5,000 nt of DNA, from NCBI GenBank assembly GCA_030152105.1, contig JASLIH010000262.1, positions 1 through 5,000 of the forward strand. The letters are read 5' to 3'. Under the pieces are notes generated by a model. The model made no database searches. It was not told where the DNA came from and worked only from the letters and a program-made list of their open reading frames with translations. Within the stretch, counting starts at the first letter, position 1. Each line of letters starts with the position of its first letter. Positions 4,662 through 5,000 of this stretch are shown here, in pieces. A program made the translations under genes and the position numbers. The stretch is from Actinomycetes bacterium (lineage in GTDB: Bacteria > Actinomycetota > CALGFH01).

Positions 4662-5000
4662 GTGACCAGCGGACCCGCCTCGGCGCAGCGCCTGCGCGAC
4701 CTCGCGCGGCTGCGCCGTGTCCGCGACCGGATCGACCGGGAGTACGCACAGCCGCTGGACGTCGAGGCGCTCGCCCGCGGCGCGCACATGTCGGCCGGGC
4801 ACCTCAGCCGCGAGTTCCGGCTCGCCTTCGGCGAGTCGCCGTACAGCTACCTCATGACGCGCCGCATCGAGCGCGCGATGGCGCTGCTGCGCCGTGGCGA
4901 CCTCAGTGTCACCGATGTCTGCTTCGCGGTCGGCTGCTCGTCGCTGGGCACCTTCAGCAGCCGCTTCTCCGAGCTGGTTGGTATGCCGCCGAGCGCCTAC
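4662..5000 (+). CDS. AraC-family transcriptional regulator, N-terminal part, cut by right edge
   Basis: The first 113 codons of a DNA-binding regulator whose AraC-type domain lies at the N-terminus. Helix-turn-helix 1 is at ~32-57 (LDVEALARGAHMSAGHLSREF, then RLAFG). The linking helix is PYSYLMTRRIERAMALLRRG (60-79). Helix-turn-helix 2 is at ~82-113 (SVTDVCFAVGCSSLGTFSSR, then FSELVGMPPSAY), with the family signature F-S-x-x-F-x-x-x-x-G-x-x-P-x-x-Y clear. Most AraC proteins carry the sensor domain first and this one does not, so it belongs to the short N-terminal-HTH class. From memory, close relatives often precede a VOC (glyoxalase/bleomycin-resistance-like) gene; the window ends too early to see one here. 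It starts 41 bp after the hydrolase gene with its own -10 box, so it is probably not part of that operon. It has more GCG and T-ending codons (AGT, GAT, GTT, GGT) than its neighbours, hinting at a different expression level or origin. Confidence 0.92.
   Translation, partial: MTSGPASAQRLRDLARLRRVRDRIDREYAQPLDVEALARGAHMSAGHLSREFRLAFGESPYSYLMTRRIERAMALLRRGDLSVTDVCFAVGCSSLGTFSSRFSELVGMPPSAY

Noticed and set aside
3424..4749. Long minus-strand open frame (441 codons) opposite the hydrolase
   Set aside because: It is an antisense shadow common in GC-rich DNA. The plus strand carries clear SLT and peptidase motifs with a ribosome binding site, while the antisense product is low-complexity Gly/Val/Ala/Arg sequence.

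Overview
The window is very GC-rich (by eye well over 70%), with codons ending almost entirely in G or C, GTG and TTG starts beside ATG, and densely packed genes. This points to a high-GC actinobacterium (Actinomycetota), perhaps a soil or uncultured lineage. No rRNA, tRNA, CRISPR array, transposase or integrase is visible, so the genus cannot be named from this sequence alone.

Layout, left to right. (1) Positions 1-578, minus strand: the N-terminal part of a soluble PAS-domain histidine kinase, cut by the left edge just after its phospho-acceptor H-box. (2) Positions 629-1399, minus strand: a complete class I SAM-dependent methyltransferase that starts at TTG. It lies 50 bp upstream of the kinase on the same strand, so the two may be co-transcribed leftward. 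(3) Positions 1400-1664: a divergent intergenic region with dense C-runs on the plus strand, giving two canonical G-quadruplex motifs on the minus strand. (4) Positions 1665-4620, plus strand: three overlapping, translationally coupled genes. They encode a polytopic membrane protein resembling VirB6/TrbL, a small single-pass protein resembling the VirB8/TcpC class, and a membrane-anchored two-domain peptidoglycan hydrolase (lytic transglycosylase plus M15-like metallopeptidase). (5) Positions 4662-5000, plus strand: the start of an AraC-family regulator with a -10 box placed for a leaderless or near-leaderless transcript; it runs off the right edge.

The main interest is the three-gene cassette. 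Its members resemble the channel, periplasmic-scaffold-like and wall-opening parts of an actinobacterial type IV secretion or conjugation machine. It is bounded on both sides by ordinary chromosomal-type genes, with no VirB4, VirD4/TraG, relaxase or integrase in view. It could be a detached module of a conjugation system encoded elsewhere, a remnant of an integrated element, or a cell-envelope machine in its own right. The VirB6 and VirB8 assignments rest on architecture, not on decisive motifs. The hydrolase, methyltransferase, kinase and AraC assignments rest on clear motifs.
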